Below are positions 7,380 through 16,213 of a stretch of DNA of 19,183 nucleotides, piece by piece (positions within the stretch are counted from its first letter, which is position 1; each line of letters begins with the position of its first letter). The translations under genes and the position numbers were made by a program. Below the pieces are notes generated by a model. That model was not told the DNA's origin. It saw only the letters and a list, made by a program, of their open reading frames with translations, and made no database searches. Origin of the DNA: Mycoplasma sp. CAG:877 (GTDB taxonomy: Bacteria > Bacillota_I > Bacilli_A > RF39 > UBA660); assembly GCA_000433455.1 (NCBI GenBank), contig HF992496.1, forward strand, positions 62,732 to 81,914. Reading direction: 5' to 3'.

Positions 7380-9535
7380 CGCATCACCCTTTCAATTCTC
7401 TCAACATAACTACTCTTAGTAAGAGTCATAATAACTTTATTTAATTGTTCAAGGCCTGTAACATAACATCCAACTTCATACATTGCATTATCTCCTCTGT
7501 TAATTGTTTTAATTTCATCAACACTAACATTAAGCATAGATATTGCTTGCATTAAGTCTAACATATGATTACTACTATCATTAGTATAAACAAGTAATGA
7601 AGTTAAATATCTCTTATTAATATTATTACCCCAACATACTTCTAGAGTTCTATCCTCTAACATCTCTAAGTTATGACAATTAATTCTATGCACTGATATT
7701 CCATTACCCTTAGTAATATAACCAATTATTTCATCACCATATACTGGATTACAACAATTAGCTAAATTAACTTTTACTTTATCAATACCAGTAACAATAA
7801 TATCTGCATCAGTATTAGTAGGTGTAACTTTAATATTTTTAGGTGCTAAAGTCTCATGAGTCTTATCAATTATATTAATAACTGAATTAACTGGTGATCT
7901 ACCATTACCTACCATTAAGTATATTTCATCTAAGTCATCTGCATTAATCTCATCACAAATAGTCTTAATATTTTCATCTGTAAAGAAATCAGCAAAAGCA
8001 ATCTTTCTCTTACGAAGTTCCTTTTCAATAGCATCTTTTCCTCGTTCAACATAAACTTCTCTCTCACTCTTCGTAAAGAAACTCTTTATCTTATTTCTAG
8101 CCTGAGTAGTCTTAACCATGTTAATCCACTCTTTAGAAGGCGTTGAACTCTTATTAGTATTAATCTTAACTATATCATTATTTTTAAGCTCATAATTTAA
8201 AGGAACGATATTATTATTAACAATTGCTCCTACTGTAGTTTCTCCAACTCTTGTATGAATTCTATATGCAAAATCCAAAGGAGTTGAGCCAACAGGTAGT
8301 TCAATAACATCACCCTTAGGAGTAAAACAATAAATATTATTATTTAAAATATCATCTTTAACACTATTAACAAAATCTTCACTACTCATCTTATCTCTAG
8401 ATAAATCAATAATTGATTTAAAGAACTGAAGTTTTTGTTCCGTCTGATTCATAACATCTACTCTTACTGGACCAGATCCTTCTTTATAAGCCCAGTGTGA
8501 AGCAATACCATTTTCTGCAACTTCATCCATATCATAAGTTCTAATCTGAATTTCAAATAAATATCCATCTATTCCAAATACTGTTGTATGTAATGATTGA
8601 TACATATTTGGTTTAGGCATTGCTATATAATCTTTAAAACGTTTAGGTAAAGGTCTAAACTTAGAATGAATAATACCAAGAGCTAAATAACATTCTTGCT
8701 CAGTATGAACTAAAATTCTAAGTGCTAATAAATCATATATATCACTAAACTTCTTACCCTTATCTAATTTATTATAGATACTATATATACTCTTAGCTCT
8801 ACCTTTAATCTCATGATTAATATGATGTTCATCTAAAAGTTCTGAAACTGACTTTTGCATATCAAAAACAGTCTTATCACGTTCTAGTTTTGTTTTATTA
8901 AGTTTTTCTGCTATATCATAAAAAACATCTGGTTTTAAATAACGTAGCGATAAATCCTCTAATTCACTCTTAATTTTATGAATACCTAAATGATGTGCAA
9001 TAGGAGCAAAAATATCTAATGTTTCATGTGCTTTAGCCTTTTGTCTATCTTCTGGAAGCGCCCATAAAGTTCTCATGTTATGAAGACAATCTGCTAATTT
9101 TACGATGATTACTCTAACATCCTCACTCATACCTACAATAATTTTTTTATAGTAATCAATCAAATATTCATTTTCTGTTGAAAAATTAATTCTACTAAGT
9201 CTAGTAACACCAGTAACTAAACGTGTAATATTAATTCCAAATTTATCTTCCATCTCTTCAACTGTACAATCACAATCTTCTAATACATCGTGTAGTAAAG
9301 CAGCTGAAATAGTTTCATAATCTGCATAAATTTTACTTAAGATTAGAGCCACATTCAAAGGATGAATAATATATGGCTCTCCAGACTTCCTAAGTTGACC
9401 TGCATGTTTACCACTTGCAAAGTCATAAGCTTTTTTTATAACTGAAATATGTTCCTCATCTTCAATATATGTACTAACAGATTCTAGTACATCATCAAAT
9501 GTAATTTTATCATGTTTTGTTGACGTAGGAACCAA
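7376..9535 (-). CDS. relA: bifunctional (p)ppGpp synthetase/hydrolase (Rel/RSH)
   Basis: Makes and degrades the stringent-response alarmone (p)ppGpp on or off the ribosome. The 719-residue protein has the whole long-RSH layout: HD hydrolase domain (about 35-190) with intact LLHDVLEDC at 80-88, synthetase domain (about 235-350) with RAKSIYSIYNKL and MYQSLHTTV, TGS domain (about 400-460, beginning IYCFTPKGDVIELPVGSTPL), helical region, zinc-finger domain (about 590-621, NCCNP with HRINCH) and C-terminal ACT domain (about 643-715). An intact hydrolase motif argues for a bifunctional Rel, not a synthetase-only RelA. The start is uncertain: the only plausible initiator is TTG at 9533-9535, directly abutting AGAGAGGAG, with no normal spacer. 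It follows secDF by seven bases and overlaps dtd by four. Confidence 0.96.
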   Translation of the reverse strand: MVPTSTKHDKITFDDVLESVSTYIEDEEHISVIKKAYDFASGKHAGQLRKSGEPYIIHPLNVALILSKIYADYETISAALLHDVLEDCDCTVEEMEDKFGINITRLVTGVTRLSRINFSTENEYLIDYYKKIIVGMSEDVRVIIVKLADCLHNMRTLWALPEDRQKAKAHETLDIFAPIAHHLGIHKIKSELEDLSLRYLKPDVFYDIAEKLNKTKLERDKTVFDMQKSVSELLDEHHINHEIKGRAKSIYSIYNKLDKGKKFSDIYDLLALRILVHTEQECYLALGIIHSKFRPLPKRFKDYIAMPKPNMYQSLHTTVFGIDGYLFEIQIRTYDMDEVAENGIASHWAYKEGSGPVRVDVMNQTEQKLQFFKSIIDLSRDKMSSEDFVNSVKDDILNNNIYCFTPKGDVIELPVGSTPLDFAYRIHTRVGETTVGAIVNNNIVPLNYELKNNDIVKINTNKSSTPSKEWINMVKTTQARNKIKSFFTKSEREVYVERGKDAIEKELRKRKIAFADFFTDENIKTICDEINADDLDEIYLMVGNGRSPVNSVINIIDKTHETLAPKNIKVTPTNTDADIIVTGIDKVKVNLANCCNPVYGDEIIGYITKGNGISVHRINCHNLEMLEDRTLEVCWGNNINKRYLTSLLVYTNDSSNHMLDLMQAISMLNVSVDEIKTINRGDNAMYEVGCYVTGLEQLNKVIMTLTKSSYVERIERVMR

Positions 9536-9542
9536 CTCCTCT

Positions 9543-11816
9543 CTAACAATTAATTCCCTTTATTTTCTTTTCTTCAAATTCATCTGTATAAACTCTTTTT
9601 ACTTTTTTAGGTTTACCTAAATTTTTCTTTTCTAATGTTAAGAATAATGCTGTTGCTATAAAAATAGTTGAATAAGTACCAGCAATTAATCCAATTAACA
9701 TTGCTAAGTTAAATGAAAGTATTTCACTAGATCCTAATATTATTAATGTAATAACTGGTATCAATGTTGTAATAGTAGTATTTACTGTACGTCCAAATGT
9801 TTCTCTAATACTAGTATTACATAGATCATAAAATTCATCATAACTTAAATTTTCTTCATCTTTTTCTTTTAATTTTTCTCTTACACGGTCAAATGTAACT
9901 ATTGTATCATTGATTGAATAACCAATAATTGCTAAAAGTGCTGCAATAAACATAGATGATACTTCGATATTAAATATACCAAATAGAGCTATCATAATTA
10001 ATACATCATGTAATAATGCAACAACTCCTGATACAGCATAACTAAACTTAAATCTGAATGATACATAAAGAATAATACCAACAAGTGCTAATAGCACTGA
10101 AAGAATTGCATTCTTAATTAATTCTCTTTGTACAACATTAGAAACAACTCCAATATTAACTTTAGCATCATACTTATCTTCAAAATATGTATTAACTTCT
10201 TTTACTTTATCTCCATCAAGTGCTGAATCAATTCTAATTACAGTCTCTTCATCCCCAATAGTAATATCTGAACTCTTTAATTTTAATTCACTTAAATCAC
10301 CATTTATTTGTTTCTTAGTTAAATTCTTATCTGTTGCTATTGTAATATCCGATCCTGCTCTATAATCAATTCCTAAATTTAATCCACAAAATCCAATAGT
10401 AACTGCACCAACTAAAATAATGATTACTGATACCCCAGCAAATAATTTTCTATTTTTTAAGAAATCAACTTTTGTAAATGGTACTTTCTTTACTTTTTCA
10501 TTTTTACTTACGTTAGGTATATCTTCCTTCTTTACTCCAATAAATAATTTTGTCTTATCATTAAAGTAATCAGTCTTAACAAATAAATTTAATAAAATTC
10601 TAGTTAAGAATACCATTGTAAACATTGTAACAATAACTGTAATAATTAACATTGTAGCAAATCCCTTAATACTAGATTCACCAAATATAAACATAATAAT
10701 CGCAACTATCAAAGTAGTTAAATTAGAATCAAGTATAGCACTAAAACTACACTTAACACCCTCTTTAAATGCTAAAGGTAGACTCTTACCTTTATATAAT
10801 TCCTCTTTAATACGAACAAATGTAATAACATTAGAATCAACTGACATACCAATTCCAAGTACTAAAGCAGCAATACCAGGAAGAGTTAAAACTCCACCTA
10901 CAAGCCAGAATACTAAGAATACTAAGAATGTATATAACAACATTGATATAGTCGAAACAAATCCTGCAAAGTGATAAATAGCAATTAATATAACACCAAT
11001 TAACACAACACCAATAACACCTGCAATTAATGTTTTTTGTAAAGTATCATCACCAAACGAAGCACCAACTGTCTTAGAAGATATTTCACTTAATTTACTA
11101 GGTAAAGACCCAGAATTAATTAAATCAACTAAATTATTAACTTCATCTTCAGTAAAGTTTCCTTGAATAATTACATCACTAGCAAATCCTTGTGATACAG
11201 TTGCTGCACTTAAACAATTAGATCCAGAAGTACCACATAGACTACCCTCTTTAGCAAAACTATCAGTCATACCATTATAGTCTAACCAAATAACGATCAT
11301 ATTCTTCTCATAATCTTTTACTTTATTAGTAACTTCATAAAATTTATCTTTATCCTTAACTGTTAATAAAACAGCTGGATTACCAGAAGAGTCTTGACTA
11401 ACTTTAGCTCCTCCTGCTTTTAAAACTTCACTAGTCATCAATAAATTATCATCAGTATCTCTAAAAGACAATGTCGCAACAGTTGATAATTGTGTACGTG
11501 CTTGTTCAGGATCAGTAACTCCAGCAAGTTTAACTCTGATCTTATCATTACCCTCTAATATTATTTCAGGTTCACTAACACCTAAACTATCAATTCTCTT
11601 ACTTAAAGTTTTATAAGTAGCTGTTAACTTACTACTATTCATCTTAGACCCATCAATAGAATCAACTTTATATAATATTTCAAATCCACCTTGTAAATCT
11701 AATCCAAATTTTAAATTCTTAAAAAGAGGAATAAATAACAAACAAATTACTACTGCTAATAAACTCATTAAAATAGCTGTAATAATAACATTCTTTTTAC
11801 CATTTTTACTTTTCAT
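9543..11816 (-). CDS. secDF: SecDF protein-export membrane protein (fused SecD-SecF)
   Basis: An RND-type, proton-driven accessory of the Sec translocon that pulls secreted proteins out on the trans side. The 757 residues form a natural fusion. SecD half: membrane helix about 10-32, GLDLQGGFEILYKV at 38-51, a periplasmic-type domain to about 250, then five helices including GIGMSVDSNVITFVRIKEEL at 321-340. SecF half from about 445: helix about 458-478, GLNLGIDYRAGSD (the variant of the usual GIDFTGG), and late helices with GYSINDTIVTFDRVRE. Fused SecDF is typical of Bacilli. The ATG has GAGGTGAGG upstream, overlapping the stop of the comN-like gene 11 bases before it. Confidence 0.97.
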   Translation of the reverse strand: MKSKNGKKNVIITAILMSLLAVVICLLFIPLFKNLKFGLDLQGGFEILYKVDSIDGSKMNSSKLTATYKTLSKRIDSLGVSEPEIILEGNDKIRVKLAGVTDPEQARTQLSTVATLSFRDTDDNLLMTSEVLKAGGAKVSQDSSGNPAVLLTVKDKDKFYEVTNKVKDYEKNMIVIWLDYNGMTDSFAKEGSLCGTSGSNCLSAATVSQGFASDVIIQGNFTEDEVNNLVDLINSGSLPSKLSEISSKTVGASFGDDTLQKTLIAGVIGVVLIGVILIAIYHFAGFVSTISMLLYTFLVFLVFWLVGGVLTLPGIAALVLGIGMSVDSNVITFVRIKEELYKGKSLPLAFKEGVKCSFSAILDSNLTTLIVAIIMFIFGESSIKGFATMLIITVIVTMFTMVFLTRILLNLFVKTDYFNDKTKLFIGVKKEDIPNVSKNEKVKKVPFTKVDFLKNRKLFAGVSVIIILVGAVTIGFCGLNLGIDYRAGSDITIATDKNLTKKQINGDLSELKLKSSDITIGDEETVIRIDSALDGDKVKEVNTYFEDKYDAKVNIGVVSNVVQRELIKNAILSVLLALVGIILYVSFRFKFSYAVSGVVALLHDVLIMIALFGIFNIEVSSMFIAALLAIIGYSINDTIVTFDRVREKLKEKDEENLSYDEFYDLCNTSIRETFGRTVNTTITTLIPVITLIILGSSEILSFNLAMLIGLIAGTYSTIFIATALFLTLEKKNLGKPKKVKRVYTDEFEEKKIKGINC

Positions 11817-11827
11817 GTAACCTCACC

Positions 11828-12112
11828 TCATAAAATTTCTAAATTCTTATCAAAATATTGTGTCCTATCACCATTTAATTTTTCTTTTAAATACATATCT
11901 ATCTTCTCATTATTAGCTCTTAAAATATCATTAACTATATCAGAAAGCATTAAATCATGAGCCTTACACCATTTAGTTTCAATTAAATAATTCCATACGT
12001 CATTCTCTTTTATATGAGAATAACCTAGTCTTTTAAGCTCCATGGCTTTAGCTCTAAGTGCTGGCTTAACTCTCTGATAAAGTTCTTCTTTACTAGAAAA
12101 TTCAAAATCCAT
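11828..12112 (-). CDS. comN: ComN-like post-transcriptional regulator
   Basis: A 94-residue soluble protein. The pattern EELYQRVKPALRAKAMELK, then LGYSHIKENDVWNYLIETKW and SDIVNDILRAN matches the small family called post-transcriptional regulator (ComN/YrzD in Bacillus), helical and usually 80-100 residues. In Bacillus that gene is also close to secDF, which supports the call. Bacillus ComN has been linked to mRNA of the comE competence operon; whether that role holds here is unknown. The open frame reaches 12127, but the ATG at 12110-12112 is preferred: GGTG lies seven bases before it, while the upstream ATG abuts its only purine-rich stretch. It is the first gene of the comN-secDF-relA-dtd operon. 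Confidence 0.72.
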   Translation of the reverse strand: MDFEFSSKEELYQRVKPALRAKAMELKRLGYSHIKENDVWNYLIETKWCKAHDLMLSDIVNDILRANNEKIDMYLKEKLNGDRTQYFDKNLEIL

Positions 12113-12133
12113 AAAAAGACACCACATCCTTCA

Positions 12134-12163
12134 TTGACAACATTATTATAACTAAAATGTCAA
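12134..12163. promoter_or_regulatory. TTGACA-N18-TGTCAA palindrome spanning the comN operon -10 box
   Basis: The half-sites at 12134-12139 and 12158-12163 are exact inverted copies (TTGACA / TGTCAA) and enclose the TATAAT. The placement would suit a dimeric repressor. No regulator is identified, and six-base arms can arise by chance in AT-rich DNA. Confidence 0.35.
12145..12150 (-). promoter_or_regulatory. -10 box of the comN-secDF-relA-dtd operon
   Basis: A perfect TATAAT lies about 33 bases before the comN-like start. At 17 bases upstream the hexamer is TTTATC, a weak -35. The nearby TTGACA is only seven bases from the -10 and cannot be its -35 partner. Confidence 0.6.
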
Positions 12164-12195
12164 AAAAGATAAAGTAAAATCAAATAATTTACATA

Positions 12196-12223
12196 ATAAA
12201 AACTAGAATATTTAACTCTAGTT
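12196..12223 (-). terminator. intrinsic terminator after xerC
   Basis: AACTAGA, a nine-base loop, then TCTAGTT (arms 12217-12223 and 12201-12207) forms a perfect 7-bp stem followed by TTTATT. The xerC TAG (12218-12220) lies within the first arm. It separates xerC from the comN operon promoter. Confidence 0.7.
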
Positions 12224-13126
12224 ATCATTATTATCTTTTTTTATTGCTCTAGGAAAACTATTGTAATATACTTCTTTTAATCTATCTGTCGTAACATGCG
12301 TATAAATCTGTGTTGCACTAATACTCTCATGTCCAAGTAATTTCTGTACTGTTAACAAGTCACACCCCTCGTTTAATAAATGTGTTGCAAAACTATGTCT
12401 AAGAACGTGTGGAGATATAGATTTATTTAAACTAGTCTTCTTTATTACTTGATCAAGTACATATCTAATACCTCTTTCTGTAATAACTTCTCCATTATTA
12501 TTTAAAAATAAGTAATCACTAACATTCTTATTAAGTTTAAGATATCCATCACTTAAGTATAGTTTTAAAGCATCATGACAATAATCTCCATAAGTAACTC
12601 TTCTTTCTTTATTACCTTTTCCAACTACTAAAATAACTCTACTACCTAAATCAATATCACCAACCTTTACTGATACAAGTTCCCCAACTCTTAAACCAGT
12701 AGCATATAACATTTCAAGTATTAAACGATCCCTTTGTCCTAGAGCAGTTCTTAAATCTGGTACTTTAAATAATTCTTCTAACTCATTATATTCAAAATAT
12801 CTAGGTAATTTTTTCTCTTTTTTTAATCCCGTAACTAAAGAAAAAGCATTATTATCTGTAATCTTCTCTGTTGCTAAAAACCTATAAAATCCTCTTAGAG
12901 CACTAAGTTTCCTATCTATCGAAGAATTATTCTCATTCTTTTCTTCTTTTAAATACATAAGATAAAATCTTAAATCACTATACTCGATCTTTTTAAAGTT
13001 AATACCCTCACTCGCTAAATAATCTAAATACTGTATAATATCACTACAATAATTTTCTATAGTATATTCTGAATAATTCTTCTGATACTGTAAATAATCA
13101 CAATACTCTTGTAATTCCTTTATCAT
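12218..13126 (-). CDS. xerC: tyrosine recombinase XerC (CodV type)
   Basis: Site-specific recombinase that resolves chromosome dimers at dif, normally with XerD. The 302-residue protein has the SAM-like N-terminal DNA-binding domain (about 1-90) and a catalytic domain with all active residues visible: R146 (YATGLRVGEL), K170 or K173 (GKGNKERR), H240 and R243 (SPHVLRHSFATHLL), H266 (KLLGHESIS) and nucleophile Y275 (ATQIYTHV). The phrases ALGQRDRLILEMLYATG and YTHVTTDRLKEVY with a terminal FPRA resemble Bacillus CodV/XerC more than XerD, and position downstream of topA agrees with that synteny. SD AGGTGA precedes the ATG. It is eight bases after the unknown 286-residue gene, so the two are cotranscribed. 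Confidence 0.92.
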   Translation of the reverse strand: MIKELQEYCDYLQYQKNYSEYTIENYCSDIIQYLDYLASEGINFKKIEYSDLRFYLMYLKEEKNENNSSIDRKLSALRGFYRFLATEKITDNNAFSLVTGLKKEKKLPRYFEYNELEELFKVPDLRTALGQRDRLILEMLYATGLRVGELVSVKVGDIDLGSRVILVVGKGNKERRVTYGDYCHDALKLYLSDGYLKLNKNVSDYLFLNNNGEVITERGIRYVLDQVIKKTSLNKSISPHVLRHSFATHLLNEGCDLLTVQKLLGHESISATQIYTHVTTDRLKEVYYNSFPRAIKKDNNDN

Positions 13127-13134
13127 TACTTATG

Positions 13135-13995
13135 TCACCTACCATCATACCCTGTACTCTTCCTTGTCTCATAACTTTTAAAATATCCAACTCTTTGTAA
13201 ATCAGTAAAATTCTCACGTCTAAATAAATCATCTGCACTAATAGAATTAAAAACTTGTTCCCAATCTATCTCTCCTAAAAAATCTCTAGTATTATAAATC
13301 TCCTCTATTATTGGACTCTTAATTGGACTACTTTTTAATTCTCTATCAGCTATATCAGACCCTAATATTTGAACAAGTTCCATCTCTCTTAAAACTCTTC
13401 TTTTATCTTCCCAAACTATAAGTTTTCTTAAATCTCTATATCTTAAACATCCATTAACTATCATATTAAAACTCTCATCTTCTCGTAAACTAGAATACTC
13501 AAGTAATCCATTATAAAGACTAGGAGCAAGCCCAAGTTCAAGTAATTCATCTCTCATATCATTATCTCTTAAATATCTTGTAATACCTCTCGCAAAAGAA
13601 ACGATTTTCTCGGTTCTTTCTAACCAAATCTCACTATCTAAAAATCCTCTAAGTCGCATTTTTTGAACTTCCCTAGCACATTTTCTAAGTAAAGGATTAT
13701 TATAAACAACATAATCTTCTTTTAAGCCTTTATATTTATGTGTCAATATAATATGCGAATCCAAATCATTTTCAAAATCTCCAGTAGAAATAAGCCACAA
13801 TCTAAATTCATCTTCATCTCTAAAAAGAGTTGTTAAAGAATCAATATCTTCTATATTAAACTCATCTCTTCCATCAATTGTAATTGCTCTAGCACTCTCT
13901 CTAACTTCCCCTCCAAACATATCAAGTTGTGCCGGTATCAAAGAAGAAGACAAATCTATATTTTCAAATTCTCCAAACCATAAACGATATCCCAT
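13135..13995 (-). CDS. conserved-looking protein of unknown function between topA and xerC
   Basis: I do not recognise this 286-residue protein. It is soluble, has no signal or membrane segment, and is rich in Arg, Asp, Glu and Leu, with many predicted helices in the second half (about 100-230: LRKCAREVQKMRLRGF, RTEKIVSFARGITRYLRDN, DLRKLIVWEDKRRVLREME). The N-terminal part (MGYRLWFGEFENIDL, then TIDGRDEFNIEDID) looks like a small mixed alpha/beta segment. It is clearly a real gene: AGGAGGG stands eight bases before the ATG, it has its own extended -10 promoter, and it is long with no competing frame. It lies where Bacillus has trmFO between topA and codV, but lacks any FAD/GxGxxG motif, so it is not TrmFO. 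Cotranscription with xerC may hint at a chromosome-related role; that is only inference. Confidence 0.8.
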   Translation of the reverse strand: MGYRLWFGEFENIDLSSSLIPAQLDMFGGEVRESARAITIDGRDEFNIEDIDSLTTLFRDEDEFRLWLISTGDFENDLDSHIILTHKYKGLKEDYVVYNNPLLRKCAREVQKMRLRGFLDSEIWLERTEKIVSFARGITRYLRDNDMRDELLELGLAPSLYNGLLEYSSLREDESFNMIVNGCLRYRDLRKLIVWEDKRRVLREMELVQILGSDIADRELKSSPIKSPIIEEIYNTRDFLGEIDWEQVFNSISADDLFRRENFTDLQRVGYFKSYETRKSTGYDGR

Positions 13996-14035
13996 ATACC
14001 TTACCCTCCTAGTAACATAGTAATCCTACAATTAA

Positions 14036-14044
14036 AGTATAACA
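14036..14044 (-). promoter_or_regulatory. extended -10 promoter of the unknown gene-xerC operon
   Basis: TGTTATACT matches the extended -10 consensus with one mismatch. It lies between the topA terminator and the AGGAGGG of the gene, giving a leader of about 35 bases. Confidence 0.6.
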
Positions 14045-14060
14045 GAAAAAATAATAAAAC

Positions 14061-14093
14061 AAAAAAATATTTAGCAAAAAACTAAATATTTTT
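14061..14093 (-). terminator. intrinsic terminator of topA
   Basis: On the minus strand, AAAAATATTTAG and CTAAATATTTTT pair perfectly over 12 bp (arms 14082-14093 and 14063-14074) around a seven-base loop, with a further T-run after it. The topA TAA (14092-14094) overlaps the first arm. Confidence 0.8.
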
Positions 14094-16116
14094 ATTTTTC
14101 ATAACTACATTCACTACATTTAATAGTTCCATTTTTAGAAACTAATAATTTACCACATTCTGGACAAATTTCTCCAATAGGCTTATCCCAACAAGCAGTC
14201 TTACATTTTGGATAATTACTACATCCATAGAAAATCTTACCCTTACGAGTCTTTTTCTCTACAATCTTTCCATCCTTACAGAATGGACAATCCATAACTT
14301 CAACTACTTCTTTTTCTTCTTTTTTTACATATTTACATTCTGGATAATTACTACAAGCAACAAATTCTCCATAACGTCCCTTTCTCTTAACTAAAGGACT
14401 ACCACATTCTGGGCAAACTTCTCCAGTCTCTTCTGGAGCCTTTTTTTCCATATCAGAAAAAGCATCTTTTACTCTAGGCTCAAATAACTCATAAAATTTC
14501 TTTAAAACATCATTCCAAACTAAACTACCTTCCGCAATATCATCAAGTTCTTCTTCCATATCTCTTGTATATTCAACATTAATTAAATCACTAAAGAACT
14601 CTTGTAACTTATCAGTAGTCTCAATTCCAATAGTCGTTGGTTTAAACTTTTTATCTTCCATTTCTACATAATTACGTTCTTTAATAGTATCAATTGTCTT
14701 AGCATAAGTAGAAGGTCTACCAATTCCTAAATCTTCCATTTCTTTAATTAATTTAGCTTCTGTATATCTAGCTGGAGGCTTAGTAAAATGTTGCTCTGAT
14801 AAAACATCAGTTGTAATACATTTCTCATCTTTACCAAGTTCAGGTAAAATCTTATCTTCACTAGATTCATAATCTTGATAAACTTTTAAGTATCCATCAA
14901 AGATCATAATTTGACCAGTAGTCTTAAATTTATAATCATTATTATCAAAAACTATTGTAGTCTGATTAACTTTAGCATCACTCATTAAAGAAGCCAAAGT
15001 TCTCTTATATATTAAACTATATAACTTAAACTCATCATTACTCAAAAACTTTTTAACTTTTAAAGGCTCTCTTAAAATACTAGTTGGTCTAATTGCTTCA
15101 TGTGCATCTTGTACATTTTCTGTCTTAGTAGATTTCTTTACATACCCAACATAATTCTTTCCATAGTTTTCTTCAATATATTTCATAGTTGGTCCAACAA
15201 ACTCATCAGATAAACGAATAGAGTCAGTTCTCATGTATGAAATAAGACCAACAGTCTCACTGCCTAAATCAATTCCTTCATATAATTTCTGAGCTATACT
15301 CATAGTCTTCTTAGCTGGAAAACCTAACTTAGTAGAAGCCTCTTGTTGTAATGTAGAAGTAATAAAAGGAGTCTTACTCTTCTTAGCCTTTTCTTTCTTA
15401 TCAATATCAATAACAGTATAAGTATCACCAATTTCACTAAGTACTTTATCTGCATCTTCCTTAGTTTTTAACTCAATATCATCATCTTTATACTTAAAAA
15501 GATTAGCCTCATAATCTTTAAATTTAGCCGTAATTGTCCAATACTCTTCCGGTACAAACGCTTCTATTTCTCTTTCTCTATCTACAATTAATTTTAAAGC
15601 AACACTTTGTACTCTACCAGCACTCTTAGCTCCAATTTTACTTTGTAACAACTTAGAAAGTCTAAATCCAATAATACGATCAAGTATTCTTCTAGTTTCT
15701 TGACTCTTTACTAAATCAGTATTAATAACAGTCGGATGATTAATTGCATCAACTACTTTATCATGTGTAATCTCATTAAATAATACTCTCTTATAATTCT
15801 TATCTTTAATACCTAAAGCATCTTTTAAATGCCAAGCAATAGCTTCTCCTTCACGATCAGGATCGCTTGCTAGATATACCATATCAGAATCTTTTACATC
15901 TTTCTTTAACTCTTTAATAACACTACCTTTTCCCTTAATAGGAACGTAACTAGGTTTAAAACCATTATCTATATCAACACCTAAACCATATTTCCCAGTA
16001 GTTGCTAAATCACGAATATGACCTTTAGATGATACTACCTTATAATCTTTTCCTAAATACTTTTCAATTGTCTTACTTTTACTAGGACTTTCCACTATAA
16101 CTAAATTTTTAGGCAT
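14092..16116 (-). CDS. topA: DNA topoisomerase I
   Basis: Type IA topoisomerase that relaxes negative supercoils behind transcription and replication. The 674-residue protein has an N-terminal TOPRIM domain with VIVESPSKSKTIEKYLG (E9) and SDPDREGEA (D85, D87, E89), the toroidal core with active-site Tyr294 in LISYMRTDS, and a C-terminal run of three four-Cys zinc ribbons in the last roughly 115 residues (CPECGSPL...CSNYPECKY; CPFCKDGK...CSNYPKCK; CPECGKLL...CSECSY). Length and ribbon number are normal for Firmicutes. The ATG has GGGAGGG five bases upstream. It is transcribed as a single gene between its own promoter and terminator. Confidence 0.98.
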   Translation of the reverse strand: MPKNLVIVESPSKSKTIEKYLGKDYKVVSSKGHIRDLATTGKYGLGVDIDNGFKPSYVPIKGKGSVIKELKKDVKDSDMVYLASDPDREGEAIAWHLKDALGIKDKNYKRVLFNEITHDKVVDAINHPTVINTDLVKSQETRRILDRIIGFRLSKLLQSKIGAKSAGRVQSVALKLIVDREREIEAFVPEEYWTITAKFKDYEANLFKYKDDDIELKTKEDADKVLSEIGDTYTVIDIDKKEKAKKSKTPFITSTLQQEASTKLGFPAKKTMSIAQKLYEGIDLGSETVGLISYMRTDSIRLSDEFVGPTMKYIEENYGKNYVGYVKKSTKTENVQDAHEAIRPTSILREPLKVKKFLSNDEFKLYSLIYKRTLASLMSDAKVNQTTIVFDNNDYKFKTTGQIMIFDGYLKVYQDYESSEDKILPELGKDEKCITTDVLSEQHFTKPPARYTEAKLIKEMEDLGIGRPSTYAKTIDTIKERNYVEMEDKKFKPTTIGIETTDKLQEFFSDLINVEYTRDMEEELDDIAEGSLVWNDVLKKFYELFEPRVKDAFSDMEKKAPEETGEVCPECGSPLVKRKGRYGEFVACSNYPECKYVKKEEKEVVEVMDCPFCKDGKIVEKKTRKGKIFYGCSNYPKCKTACWDKPIGEICPECGKLLVSKNGTIKCSECSYEK

Positions 16117-16135
16117 AAAATCCCTCCCTTATTAA

Positions 16136-16164
16136 CTTATAACGATTAAACAACTATTTGTCAA
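16136..16164 (-). promoter_or_regulatory. strong sigma-70/SigA-type promoter of topA
   Basis: A perfect -35 TTGACA (16159-16164), a 17-base spacer and -10 TATAAG (16136-16141) make this the closest consensus promoter in the window. Transcription would start near 16129, giving a leader of only about 13 bases that still includes the SD. topA promoters in other bacteria respond to supercoiling; nothing here shows that directly. Confidence 0.8.
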
Positions 16165-16213
16165 TCTCTTCTATAATTATTATACGAATAATTTTAAAGA
16201 TATTCTAAAAAAA

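Noticed and set aside
12134..12163. TTGACA at 12158-12163 (minus strand) as the -35 box of the comN operon
   Set aside because: Only seven bases separate it from TATAAT, far below the usable 15-19; treated as a possible operator half-site instead.
16160..16200. AATTATT/AATAATT inverted repeat between rnhB and topA as a terminator
   Set aside because: All A-T stem without a U-tract after it on the relevant strand; it lies just upstream of the topA promoter and is probably compositional.
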